From Chloroflexota bacterium (GTDB lineage: Bacteria; Chloroflexota; Anaerolineae; Aggregatilineales; Phototrophicaceae): a stretch of DNA of 26,391 nt. A model generated the notes under the pieces. The model was not told the DNA's origin, did not search any database, and saw only the letters and a program-made list of their open reading frames with translations. The translations under genes and the position numbers were made by a program. Where the stretch lies: positions 1 through 26,391 of the forward strand of contig JAEZAF010000119.1 of assembly GCA_023430545.1 (NCBI GenBank), given 5' to 3'. Below, one piece after another: positions 1-6,371 of this stretch (within the stretch, counting starts at the first letter, position 1; every line of letters starts with the position of its first letter).

Positions 1-60
1 TTGGGTAAAGTAGCATGGTGCTGTAAGCACTGTGATGTAACCACGACTGGAGTTGATTTT

Positions 61-810
61 ATGCACCCATTAGGGCAGACGCGCACCTCCATGCGCCTTA
101 ACCATGCCTTTATCGCGCCGGACGGACACGTTCAGGCGGCGCTGCCAGACTGGACACTGACGCAGAGCATCGTGCTGATCTCGCCGCGTCTGTCGCGTGC
201 GCCCCAGTTTACGCAGTACATCGCCGTGATGCAGGGCGGCGCGACCTCTGGTAATCCGATGCCGGGGGTCCAGCGCTACGTGTATGTGATGGAAGGCTCG
301 CTCGGTGTGACGATTGACGGCAGCGATATGACGCTGGAAAGCGGCGAGTTCGTCTACATCCCGGCTGATACCGACCATCAGCTTACGGCGCTGGAAGACA
401 CGCGCATTATGGTGTTCGAAAAAGTCTATCTGCCATCCCCGTATACCACCAGCAGACCGTGGGTCGTCACCGGGAACGCGTGGGCGGGGGCGGGTGATCC
501 GTTCATGGGGGACGAGGCGGCGCGTCTGCGGGTGCTGCTGCCGACCGATCTGGCGTTCGATATGGCGATCAACCTGTTCAGCTTTCAGCCGGGGGCGGCG
601 CTGCCATACGTCGAGACGCATATCATGGAACACGGCCTCTATCTGCTGGAAGGGCAGGGCGTCTATCGGCTCGATGACTGCTGGTATCCGATACAGGCCG
701 GGGACGCGATCTGGATGGGGCCTTACTGTCCGCAGTGGTTCTGCGCGATTGGCAAAACCCAGAGCACGTACCTGTACTATAAAGATGTCAACCGTGATCC
801 GCTTTCCTGA
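61..810 (+). CDS. allE: (S)-ureidoglycine aminohydrolase (bicupin)
   Basis: The enzyme removes ammonia from (S)-ureidoglycine to give (S)-ureidoglycolate, the step after allantoate hydrolysis in purine catabolism. The 249-aa protein is a double cupin and its second half closely resembles E. coli AllE/YlbA. The Mn-binding set is visible in the second cupin: E185, H187 and H191 (ETHIMEH), with Q225 34 residues after H191, the same spacing as in the Arabidopsis enzyme. The C-terminal YKDVNRDPLS is typical of the family. I chose ATG 61 because GGAG lies about 7 nt upstream and homologues begin near here. The reading frame stays open to base 1 (TTG), giving 20 extra residues that look untranslated. 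The next gene starts 15 bp downstream, so the two are probably co-transcribed. Earlier pathway genes may lie just outside the window. Confidence 0.92.
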   Translation: MHPLGQTRTSMRLNHAFIAPDGHVQAALPDWTLTQSIVLISPRLSRAPQFTQYIAVMQGGATSGNPMPGVQRYVYVMEGSLGVTIDGSDMTLESGEFVYIPADTDHQLTALEDTRIMVFEKVYLPSPYTTSRPWVVTGNAWAGAGDPFMGDEAARLRVLLPTDLAFDMAINLFSFQPGAALPYVETHIMEHGLYLLEGQGVYRLDDCWYPIQAGDAIWMGPYCPQWFCAIGKTQSTYLYYKDVNRDPLS

Positions 811-825
811 ACTGAAGTGGCTGTG

Positions 826-2079
826 ATGATCCCGAACCTGACGATTGACTCCCAACGCCTGCAAAGCGAAATCGACACGCTGGCGGGTTTCTCCGATGTG
901 CCTGCGCCTGCTGTCACCCGTGTGCTGTTCACACCGGTCGAGCTTCAGGCGCGGCAGTTTATCCGCGAGCTGATGGCCGACGCTGGCCTGACCGTGCGCG
1001 AAGATGCGGTTGGTAACGTGTTCGCGCGCTGGCCGGGGACTGATGATGCGCTTCCGGCAGTCGCCACCGGCTCCCATATCGACGCAATTCCGTATTCTGG
1101 CCGTTATGATGGTACAGTCGGTGTGCTGGGGGCGATTGAGGCGGTCCGTGCGCTGCGCGGTGCCGGATTCCAGCCGAAGCGTGCGATCGAACTGATTATG
1201 TTCACGTCGGAAGAGCCGACGCGCTTCGGTGTGGGCTGTCTCGGAAGCCGCGCCCTTGCCGGAAAGCTGACACCAGATAAGCTGCGCGGTCTGCGCGATG
1301 AACAGGGGCAGGAGTTCGAAACGGTCCGCCAGCAGGCCGGTTATGATGCACCGCTGGACACTGTTCAGCTTGCGAAGGGATACTATGACGCCTTTGTCGA
1401 ACTGCATATCGAGCAGGGGCCGCGTCTGGAGCAGGCTGGACTTCAGCTTGGTATTGTCACGGCGATTGCAGCCCCGGCCACGCTGCGCGTGGTCATTCAC
1501 GGGGACGGCGGTCATGCCGGAACCGTACTGATGCCAGACCGTCGCGACGCTTTCCCGGCGGCGGCGGAGATTGTGCTGGCAGTCGAGCAGGCTGGACGTG
1601 AAAGCCAGAGTCCGGACGCGGTTGCAACCGTCGGGCTGTGTCAGGTGTATCCGGGGGCGGTCAACAGTATCCCCAGCCGTGTGCTGATGGAGATCGACCT
1701 CCGTGATATTGACCTTGCCTCACGTGATGGCATGGTCGAGACTGTGAAGCAGGCAGTGGCTGAGGTCTGCGAGAGGCGAGGTCTGCACTATGAGCTGAGC
1801 GTGCTGAATGCTGACGCGCCGTGTCATTCCGGCCCGGCGATTGTCGAGACGCTGACCACGACCGCCGAATCACTGAGGTACACTTATCAGAAACTGGTCA
1901 GCCGTGCCTATCATGATACGCTGTTCATGGCGGACATCTGCCCGACGAGTATGATCTTTGTTCCGTCGGCGAATGGCTACAGTCACCGGCCAGAGGAATA
2001 CACCTCATCGGAAGAAATCGAGCGCGGGGTTGAGGTACTGGCACAGGTGCTGGCTCAACTGGCGGAAACGGATATGTGA
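826..2079 (+). CDS. uah: Ureidoglycolate amidohydrolase, plant-type UAH (M20 family)
   Basis: This 417-aa M20 metallo-amidohydrolase has the usual dinuclear metal ligands: H84 and D95 (GSHID...RYDG), E130 (SEE), H194 (ELHIEQG) and H387 (YSHRPEE). Most databases would call it allantoate amidohydrolase (AllC) or N-carbamoyl amino-acid hydrolase. However, FTSEEPTRFGVGCLGSR, GIVTAIAAPATL, PGAVNSIPS and SRAYHDTLFMA match what I recall of plant ureidoglycolate amidohydrolase, whereas AllC has SGAGHDA at the last site. UAH splits ureidoglycolate into glyoxylate, CO2 and two ammonia, so it would act directly on the product of the upstream aminohydrolase. The start is uncertain: ATG 826, or GTG 817 three codons earlier; neither has a strong ribosome binding site. 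The family is certain; the choice of UAH over AllC is inference from motifs and context. Confidence 0.85.
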   Translation: MIPNLTIDSQRLQSEIDTLAGFSDVPAPAVTRVLFTPVELQARQFIRELMADAGLTVREDAVGNVFARWPGTDDALPAVATGSHIDAIPYSGRYDGTVGVLGAIEAVRALRGAGFQPKRAIELIMFTSEEPTRFGVGCLGSRALAGKLTPDKLRGLRDEQGQEFETVRQQAGYDAPLDTVQLAKGYYDAFVELHIEQGPRLEQAGLQLGIVTAIAAPATLRVVIHGDGGHAGTVLMPDRRDAFPAAAEIVLAVEQAGRESQSPDAVATVGLCQVYPGAVNSIPSRVLMEIDLRDIDLASRDGMVETVKQAVAEVCERRGLHYELSVLNADAPCHSGPAIVETLTTTAESLRYTYQKLVSRAYHDTLFMADICPTSMIFVPSANGYSHRPEEYTSSEEIERGVEVLAQVLAQLAETDM

Positions 2080-2106
2080 TGGCTGTTTCTAAACAGTGGA
2101 TGTGGC

Positions 2107-2131
2107 GGACACGGCAGGCAGTGTCCCTACA
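2107..2131 (-). repeat. Palindromic TGTAGGG repeat, copy A
   Basis: Read on the minus strand, TGTAGGGACAC leads into a hairpin. GGACAC (2107-2112) pairs with GTGTCC (2121-2126) around an 8-nt loop. It has no T tract, so it is not an intrinsic terminator. Two other copies with the same TGTAGGG entry and a stem of different sequence lie at 3450-3477 and 23845-23869. This copy sits just after the amidohydrolase stop codon. Confidence 0.6.
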
Positions 2132-2160
2132 AATGATATAAATGCATACCACGCAAAACG

Positions 2161-2210
2161 TAGGCGCCGGATTCTTCCGGCCCAGCCTATAGCGAATTTT
2201 CAGATAGGCT
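2161..2210 (+). promoter_or_regulatory. Alternative hairpins upstream of the aminotransferase
   Basis: Two mutually exclusive hairpins can form here. In the first, TAGGC (2161-2165) pairs with GCCTA (2185-2189), enclosing GCCGGA (2166-2171) paired with TCCGGC (2176-2181). In the second, AGCCTAT (2184-2190) pairs with ATAGGCT (2204-2210). The shared strand can join only one of them. They lie 57 nt before the aminotransferase start. A regulatory role is speculative; no T tract follows. Confidence 0.3.
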
Positions 2211-2266
2211 TTAGTGGCTGATACATCTGACGATTGATACTGATTTTTGAACTAAAGGATAACCTG

Positions 2267-3382
2267 ATGGAAGCGCCTGAAATTAATGTTTCGCCCCGTA
2301 TTCTGATGGGGCCGGGACCGAGTATGGCCGATCCGCGTGTGCTGAAGGCGATGGCAACTGGCCTGATTGGTCACCTCGACCCGGAATTCCTGCAGCTGAT
2401 GGATCGCACGCAGGATCTTTTACGCTACGTGTTCGAGACCGAAAATCAGTTGACCATCCCGGTCTCCGGTACGGGCTCGGCGGCGATGGAAGCGGCGATC
2501 TGCAATCTGGTGGAGCCGGGGGATACATTTCTGGTATGTTCCAACGGCTACTTCGGCCTGCGCATGCAGGATATGGCTGAACGCTACGGCGCAGATGTCA
2601 CCCGCATTGACCGTCCATGGGGACAGGTGTTCGATCCGTCGGAGATCGAAGCTGCACTGAAGGAAAAGACTTACACCCTTGTCGGCATCGTCCATGCCGA
2701 GACCTCAACCGGCGCACGTCAGCCGCTGGAAGACATTGCCCGGATGGTACATGAACACGGCGCACTGCTGATCGTCGACGCCGTGACCTCGCTTGGCGGC
2801 CTGTCGGTGGGCGTGGACCGGATCGGGATTGACGCCTGTTACAGCGGCGGCCAGAAGTGCCTGAGCGTCCCGCCGGGGGCCAGTCCGCTGACCTTCAATC
2901 AGCGGGCGGTGGATAAGCTGGTCAACCGTAAAACCCGCGTGCCAAACTGGTATCTGGACCTGACGACCATCCAGAAATACTGGGGCGGAGAGCGCACCTA
3001 TCATCACACCGCGCCGATCTCGTCGATTTATGCCCTGTATGAAGGCCTGCGCCTGATCGCGGAAGAAGGGCTGGAAGCACGCTGGCAGCGGCATCAGGAG
3101 AATATTGAATATCTGTGGAGCGAGATGGAAAGCCTCGGCTTCCGCATGCTGGTCGAGAAACCGTATCGTCTGGCGTCGCTGGCGACGGTGGTCGTGCCGG
3201 AACATCTGGACGAGGCATCGGTCCGCAAACAGCTTCTGAACGACTATAACATCGAAGTCGGCGGCGGCCTGGGAGAACTCAAGGGCAAGGTGTGGCGCGT
3301 CGGCCTGATGGGATACACCTCGCGCAAGGAAAATGTCAACGCGCTGACCTCGGCGCTGCGCAGTATCATGCTGAAGGAGTGA
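2267..3382 (+). CDS. Alanine(serine)-glyoxylate aminotransferase, class V
   Basis: This 371-aa PLP-dependent class-V aminotransferase transfers an amino group from alanine or serine to glyoxylate, giving glycine. The N-terminal GPGPSMADPRVL, the PLP lysine K197 in SGGQKCLSVPPG, YHHTAPISSIYAL and the C-terminal GGGLGELKGKVWRVGLMG all match the AGT/SPT group. The YHHT and GGLG...GK-RIG-like motifs favour AGT over the ureidoglycine-glyoxylate transaminase PucG, although PucG belongs to the same superfamily. ATG 2267 is chosen because AAAGGA lies about 8 nt upstream; an in-frame TTG at 2234 is less likely. The glyoxylate would come from the ureidoglycolate amidohydrolase upstream, so the three genes form one route to ammonia and glycine. 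The 187-bp gap means it may have its own expression signal. Confidence 0.88.
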   Translation: MEAPEINVSPRILMGPGPSMADPRVLKAMATGLIGHLDPEFLQLMDRTQDLLRYVFETENQLTIPVSGTGSAAMEAAICNLVEPGDTFLVCSNGYFGLRMQDMAERYGADVTRIDRPWGQVFDPSEIEAALKEKTYTLVGIVHAETSTGARQPLEDIARMVHEHGALLIVDAVTSLGGLSVGVDRIGIDACYSGGQKCLSVPPGASPLTFNQRAVDKLVNRKTRVPNWYLDLTTIQKYWGGERTYHHTAPISSIYALYEGLRLIAEEGLEARWQRHQENIEYLWSEMESLGFRMLVEKPYRLASLATVVVPEHLDEASVRKQLLNDYNIEVGGGLGELKGKVWRVGLMGYTSRKENVNALTSALRSIMLKE

Positions 3383-3449
3383 GGCATTCTCTGTTTTCAA
3401 CTTTTCACTTCGAAGGAAGTGCAATTCTTCGCATCATCGAATAACGCGC

Positions 3450-3477
3450 TGTAGGGGTGGGGCTGTGTCCCCACCCG
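3450..3477 (+). repeat. Palindromic TGTAGGG repeat, copy B
   Basis: TGTAGGGGTGGGG opens a perfect 8-bp hairpin: GGGTGGGG (3455-3462) pairs with CCCCACCC (3469-3476) around a 6-nt loop. It lies 68 bp after the aminotransferase stop. It has no T tract. It belongs with the copies at 2107-2131 and 23845-23869. The remaining part of 3383-3584 holds no gene I can support. Confidence 0.65.
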
Positions 3478-3584
3478 TCAGGCCTCAACACTCCAACAGT
3501 GTCAGACTCCTTGCTCTCATACCACACGCTATAGACACAGATAACGATTGAGTCCGCTGAAAGATAACAAAATATGGGCAATTT

Positions 3585-3613
3585 TTGGAAACACAGAATG
3601 TAATGTTTATACT
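3585..3613 (+). promoter_or_regulatory. Promoter for the polytopic membrane protein gene
   Basis: TTGGAA (3585-3590) and TATACT (3608-3613) are separated by 17 bp. Transcription would start near 3620, giving a short leader of about 28 nt with AGGAG at 3639-3643. This is a good match to a housekeeping sigma-70-type promoter. Confidence 0.5.
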
Positions 3614-3647
3614 CCAGCTTCCATAAAATTATTTTTTCAGGAGCTGG

Positions 3648-5057
3648 ATGATGGAAATTACACCCGATAAACTGCCGCATGCTTCCGATCATTCAAACCG
3701 ATGGCAATGGCTGACCGCTGGCCTGATGATTGTGGGCGCGTTTGCGATCTTCACCTTCTGGGGCGGGATACCGACCGATGACCGTGTCGGCCTGTTCTGG
3801 CTGCTGATGGCAATCCTGATGATTGTCTCGGCGGGCTTCGCGCTGGTGACGTGGCATCTGCTGTTCCGTCCGCTGCCCGCAGGCCATAAAGCCCCGGCAA
3901 GCAGGTCACTCTCGATTGGCACCCGGCAGGGGCTGGCAGTACTGCTGGCTGTGGGTGGGCTGTGTCTGGTGATTGGGCCGTTCTGGGATGAGATCTGGCA
4001 TCGTCAGTATGGTATTCCGTTCGGTGAGGATTTCTTCTGGCGTCCGCATCTGATGCTGTACTTTGGCTTCGGAGCGGGGGTATTCGTCGGCTTCTGGGGG
4101 CTGTGGTATGTGATGCGCCATTACAAGGGGACGTTTCAGCAGAGGCTGCGGACGAACCCGGTGCTCGGCCTGCTGATCCTGAGCAGCGCCTTCCTGATGT
4201 ACGTCGTGCCTGCCGACCCGATCTGGCACATGGTTTATGGACGCGACCTCACAGCATGGAGCATCCCGCATATTCTGCTGCTCGTCAGCCTTGCATTTAT
4301 CATGCTGATGTCCGCCAAGCTGTATCTTTCCACCCAGCCGCGCCGCGAGTGGCGTGGCATCCAGCATTTCAGCTTCAGTGATGCGCTGCCGATTCTGATG
4401 TTTGCCAGCATCATCATGCCGTGGCTGCAAATCCTCACGCTGGACTGGGACAATGCCTTGCGCAATCCGGGGGTGCTGGTCGAGCGCTATCGTCCGGAGT
4501 GGATGCTCGGTGCGATGATCGTGTTCACCGCGGCGTTTGCCGGTGTGATCGCGAACCGCAGCCTGCGCTATGTCGGCGCGGCGACGCTCAGTGGGGTGGT
4601 CGCACTGGTGATTCGGATCGTGCTGATTCAGGTCTTCGGCGTGCAGGACATGATGCGCTTTTCGACATGGATTCTCGTGCTGGCTCCGCTGGTCGCGATT
4701 GACCTGTGGACGCTGTACCAGTTCCGGTCCGGCAAACGTGAGGTGTCATGGATCAGCACCGGCATCGCGGCGACCGTCGGCGTGGTGATTGTGGCCCCGC
4801 TGATCCCCGTCTTCTATCCGATGCTGAGCTTGGACCTGCCGACGATGGCGCTGTATGTGGTGGTATCGCTGATTGCCGGCCTGAGCGCGAGCTGGATGGG
4901 GATGCACATCGGTGAGTACATCGCCAACCACAACCGCGAGGCGGCGGTTGAAGAAACACGTGGTCGCATCCCGCAGCCATTGATGTCCATGGGAACGCTG
5001 GCGGCCTTCCTCGTGCTGGTAGTGATCTTCATCGTCACGGCCACGCCGCCGGTTTAA
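3648..5057 (+). CDS. Polytopic membrane protein with repeated WH/PH motif, function unknown
   Basis: This is a 469-aa integral membrane protein with about 13 hydrophobic segments; I do not recognise a named family. After TM3 there is WDEIWH (W113-H118) followed by YG and PH (P133-H134). After TM5 a second copy reads DPIWH (D190-H194), YG and PH (P207-H208). The shared pattern is D-x2-W-H-x2-Y-G-...-P-H, followed by a hydrophobic stretch. Repeated His/Asp at membrane faces could bind a metal or carry protons; that is inference. AGGAG at 3639-3643 serves ATG 3648, or ATG 3651 directly after it. It is followed by an intrinsic terminator, so it is probably a single-gene transcript. No neighbour reveals a function. 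Confidence 0.85.
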   Translation: MMEITPDKLPHASDHSNRWQWLTAGLMIVGAFAIFTFWGGIPTDDRVGLFWLLMAILMIVSAGFALVTWHLLFRPLPAGHKAPASRSLSIGTRQGLAVLLAVGGLCLVIGPFWDEIWHRQYGIPFGEDFFWRPHLMLYFGFGAGVFVGFWGLWYVMRHYKGTFQQRLRTNPVLGLLILSSAFLMYVVPADPIWHMVYGRDLTAWSIPHILLLVSLAFIMLMSAKLYLSTQPRREWRGIQHFSFSDALPILMFASIIMPWLQILTLDWDNALRNPGVLVERYRPEWMLGAMIVFTAAFAGVIANRSLRYVGAATLSGVVALVIRIVLIQVFGVQDMMRFSTWILVLAPLVAIDLWTLYQFRSGKREVSWISTGIAATVGVVIVAPLIPVFYPMLSLDLPTMALYVVVSLIAGLSASWMGMHIGEYIANHNREAAVEETRGRIPQPLMSMGTLAAFLVLVVIFIVTATPPV

Positions 5058-5085
5058 GTATCAGACTGCTTCGGTATCAATGAGG

Positions 5086-5118
5086 AAAGCGAGAGTGTCT
5101 GAGTGCCTCTCGCTTTTT
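5086..5118 (+). terminator. Intrinsic terminator after membrane protein gene
   Basis: AAAGCGAGAG (5086-5095) pairs with CTCTCGCTTT (5107-5116), loop 11 nt, followed by a T tract. It is nearly the same as the terminator at 5712-5744. Confidence 0.85.
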
Positions 5119-5271
5119 CTTCCTTCATATCGTGGTTCGTTGATCACTATTCAGTGTATATCGACGTATAATGACGCATTCGTGTGATAGCTATTCCAAT
5201 ACCTTTCGATTTCAACTGATTGATCTCATCATTATAAAACAGATACAAACTGCTGACAGAGTCGTATATAA

Positions 5272-5679
5272 ATGCATTCAACGTTGTCTAATAACCTATT
5301 ATTCTTGTTTCTCCTATTAGAATTAACAGCTTGGACGGGGATGTTTCTCTTGCTGAACAATATAATCAGGAAACAGACCGCAATGAACGCGTTAGATGGT
5401 TTTTGGGAACAGTCAAATCTTTTACATTTGTTTCTTTTGTTAACTACAACGTTTAGTCAAAATTATCAAAGTGTTTTTATCGAAAAGGTGAGGCTTCGGC
5501 GTACCATTTATGGAGTCGGTTCGATCACGTTACTTGTAATTGCAATCTTAGGTTTGGTGAGTATGCTGAGCAATTATACCGAAACCGGCGACCAAGCAGC
5601 CTTGTTTAATGGTGTCGTGCTTTTATGTCTGATTTTTCTTTCACTCTTTACTGCATGGAAGTTTAGCCAACGCATTTAA
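5272..5679 (+). CDS. AT-rich small membrane protein, unknown
   Basis: This encodes a 135-aa protein with four likely membrane segments: residues about 8-28, 50-61, 80-102 and 110-128. A charged cytoplasmic-type patch (EKVRLRR) precedes the third. I recognise no family. Base composition is clearly more AT-rich than every neighbour, with many TTA, TTT and AAT codons, which suggests recent acquisition. There is no convincing ribosome binding site before ATG 5272. A TATAAT at 5167-5172 is the best -10 candidate, without a good -35. The gene is bracketed by two terminators with the same stem, and the 60-odd bases following its stop resemble those after the preceding gene's stop. Confidence 0.7.
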   Translation: MHSTLSNNLLFLFLLLELTAWTGMFLLLNNIIRKQTAMNALDGFWEQSNLLHLFLLLTTTFSQNYQSVFIEKVRLRRTIYGVGSITLLVIAILGLVSMLSNYTETGDQAALFNGVVLLCLIFLSLFTAWKFSQRI

Positions 5680-5711
5680 GGCATCAGACGATTTCATCAT
5701 CAATCAATAAG

Positions 5712-5744
5712 AAAAGCGAGAGGCATCAGGCACTCTCGCTTTTT
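5712..5744 (+). terminator. Intrinsic terminator after AT-rich gene
   Basis: AAAAGCGAGAG (5712-5722) pairs with CTCTCGCTTTT (5733-5743), loop 10 nt, followed by a T tract. The stem is the same as at 5086-5118. Confidence 0.85.
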
Positions 5745-5771
5745 GTTTTGTGATGCTGAAGCCGTCGCGGC

Positions 5772-5891
5772 CTACCTACCGATGAACTCGTCAGCGGCGT
5801 TATAGGAGGAAGAGGTGTCCAGCAGCGTTTCGGTGGCTCGCCATGTCATCCCGCTGCGTGAGTAGCGCGTATACTGCGGGTGATACGTCCA
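5772..5891 (-). pseudogene. Possible C-terminal remnant of a BNR/Asp-box-like protein
   Basis: The minus strand between a stop at 5892-5894 and TAG at 5772-5774 reads about 39 codons. They contain YTRYSRSGMTW, which resembles a degenerate Asp box (S-x-D-x-G-x-T-W) of sialidase-type beta propellers, and end EFIGR. It has no start codon signal of its own and no ribosome binding site, so a decayed gene tail is the best reading. The similarity is short and could be chance. The rest of 5745-5976 shows only a possible TACAAT -10 at 5934-5939 ahead of the next gene. Confidence 0.2.
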
Positions 5892-5976
5892 TTAAAAGCA
5901 CCGCCGAAACCACTTTTCCCTGACAAATTCCGTTACAATTTAGCTTGTTGGTCATCCATTATCAAAGGCATCCATC

Positions 5977-6303
5977 ATGTTTATCTGGTTTTCTTCGGGG
6001 AATGGCCGACCGGGCATCGGCTGCTGCGGTGGGACGCTGCTTCTGCTTCCCCTGAGCCTGTTCTTCATGTCAACCTCGGACGGTGGACTGTTCTTTCTGG
6101 TGATATTTCTGGCGGCAATGGCGGTGATGTTCATCCTGCCGCAGATGAACCGGACGGTTGTCCCGGATACTGAGGTGAAGCGTAAGAACGATGACCTGTT
6201 CGAAAAGCCCAAGCGTGAAGAATATGTCCTGACAGACGATGGCGAAATCATCCCCTCGGATGAAGACATCGCCCGTTATGGGAATTTCGACAACGGCGCC
6301 TGA
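5977..6303 (+). CDS. Small membrane protein with acidic cytoplasmic tail, unknown
   Basis: This is a 108-aa protein. A Gly/Cys-containing start (FSSGNGRPGIGCCGG) is followed by two hydrophobic segments (about residues 17-32 and 38-56). A charged tail rich in Asp, Glu and Lys follows, with EEYVLTDDGEIIPSDEDIARYG near the end. AAAGG at 5964-5968 lies about 8 nt before ATG 5977, so the start is well supported. I recognise no family. It converges with the GH8 gene on the other strand, 68 bp away. Confidence 0.75.
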   Translation: MFIWFSSGNGRPGIGCCGGTLLLLPLSLFFMSTSDGGLFFLVIFLAAMAVMFILPQMNRTVVPDTEVKRKNDDLFEKPKREEYVLTDDGEIIPSDEDIARYGNFDNGA

Positions 6304-6371
6304 ATCAGCAATGAGGGGCAATCAGCCTGCCCCTCATATCCATCACCATCCCGTGAGTCGGGCTGTAACGG

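Noticed and set aside
1..60. N-terminal extension of the ureidoglycine aminohydrolase from TTG 1
   Set aside because: Cys-rich residues with no match to the family, and a good ribosome binding site precedes ATG 61.
70..1515. 481-aa open frame on the minus strand
   Set aside because: It runs antisense through two clearly real genes, is Arg/His/Gln-rich like the mirror of GC-rich codons, and has no recognisable domain.
3613..3648. RNA thermometer or Shine-Dalgarno-hiding hairpin
   Set aside because: The best promoter would start transcription inside or after the left arm, so the RNA stem would not form; kept only as a low-interest note.
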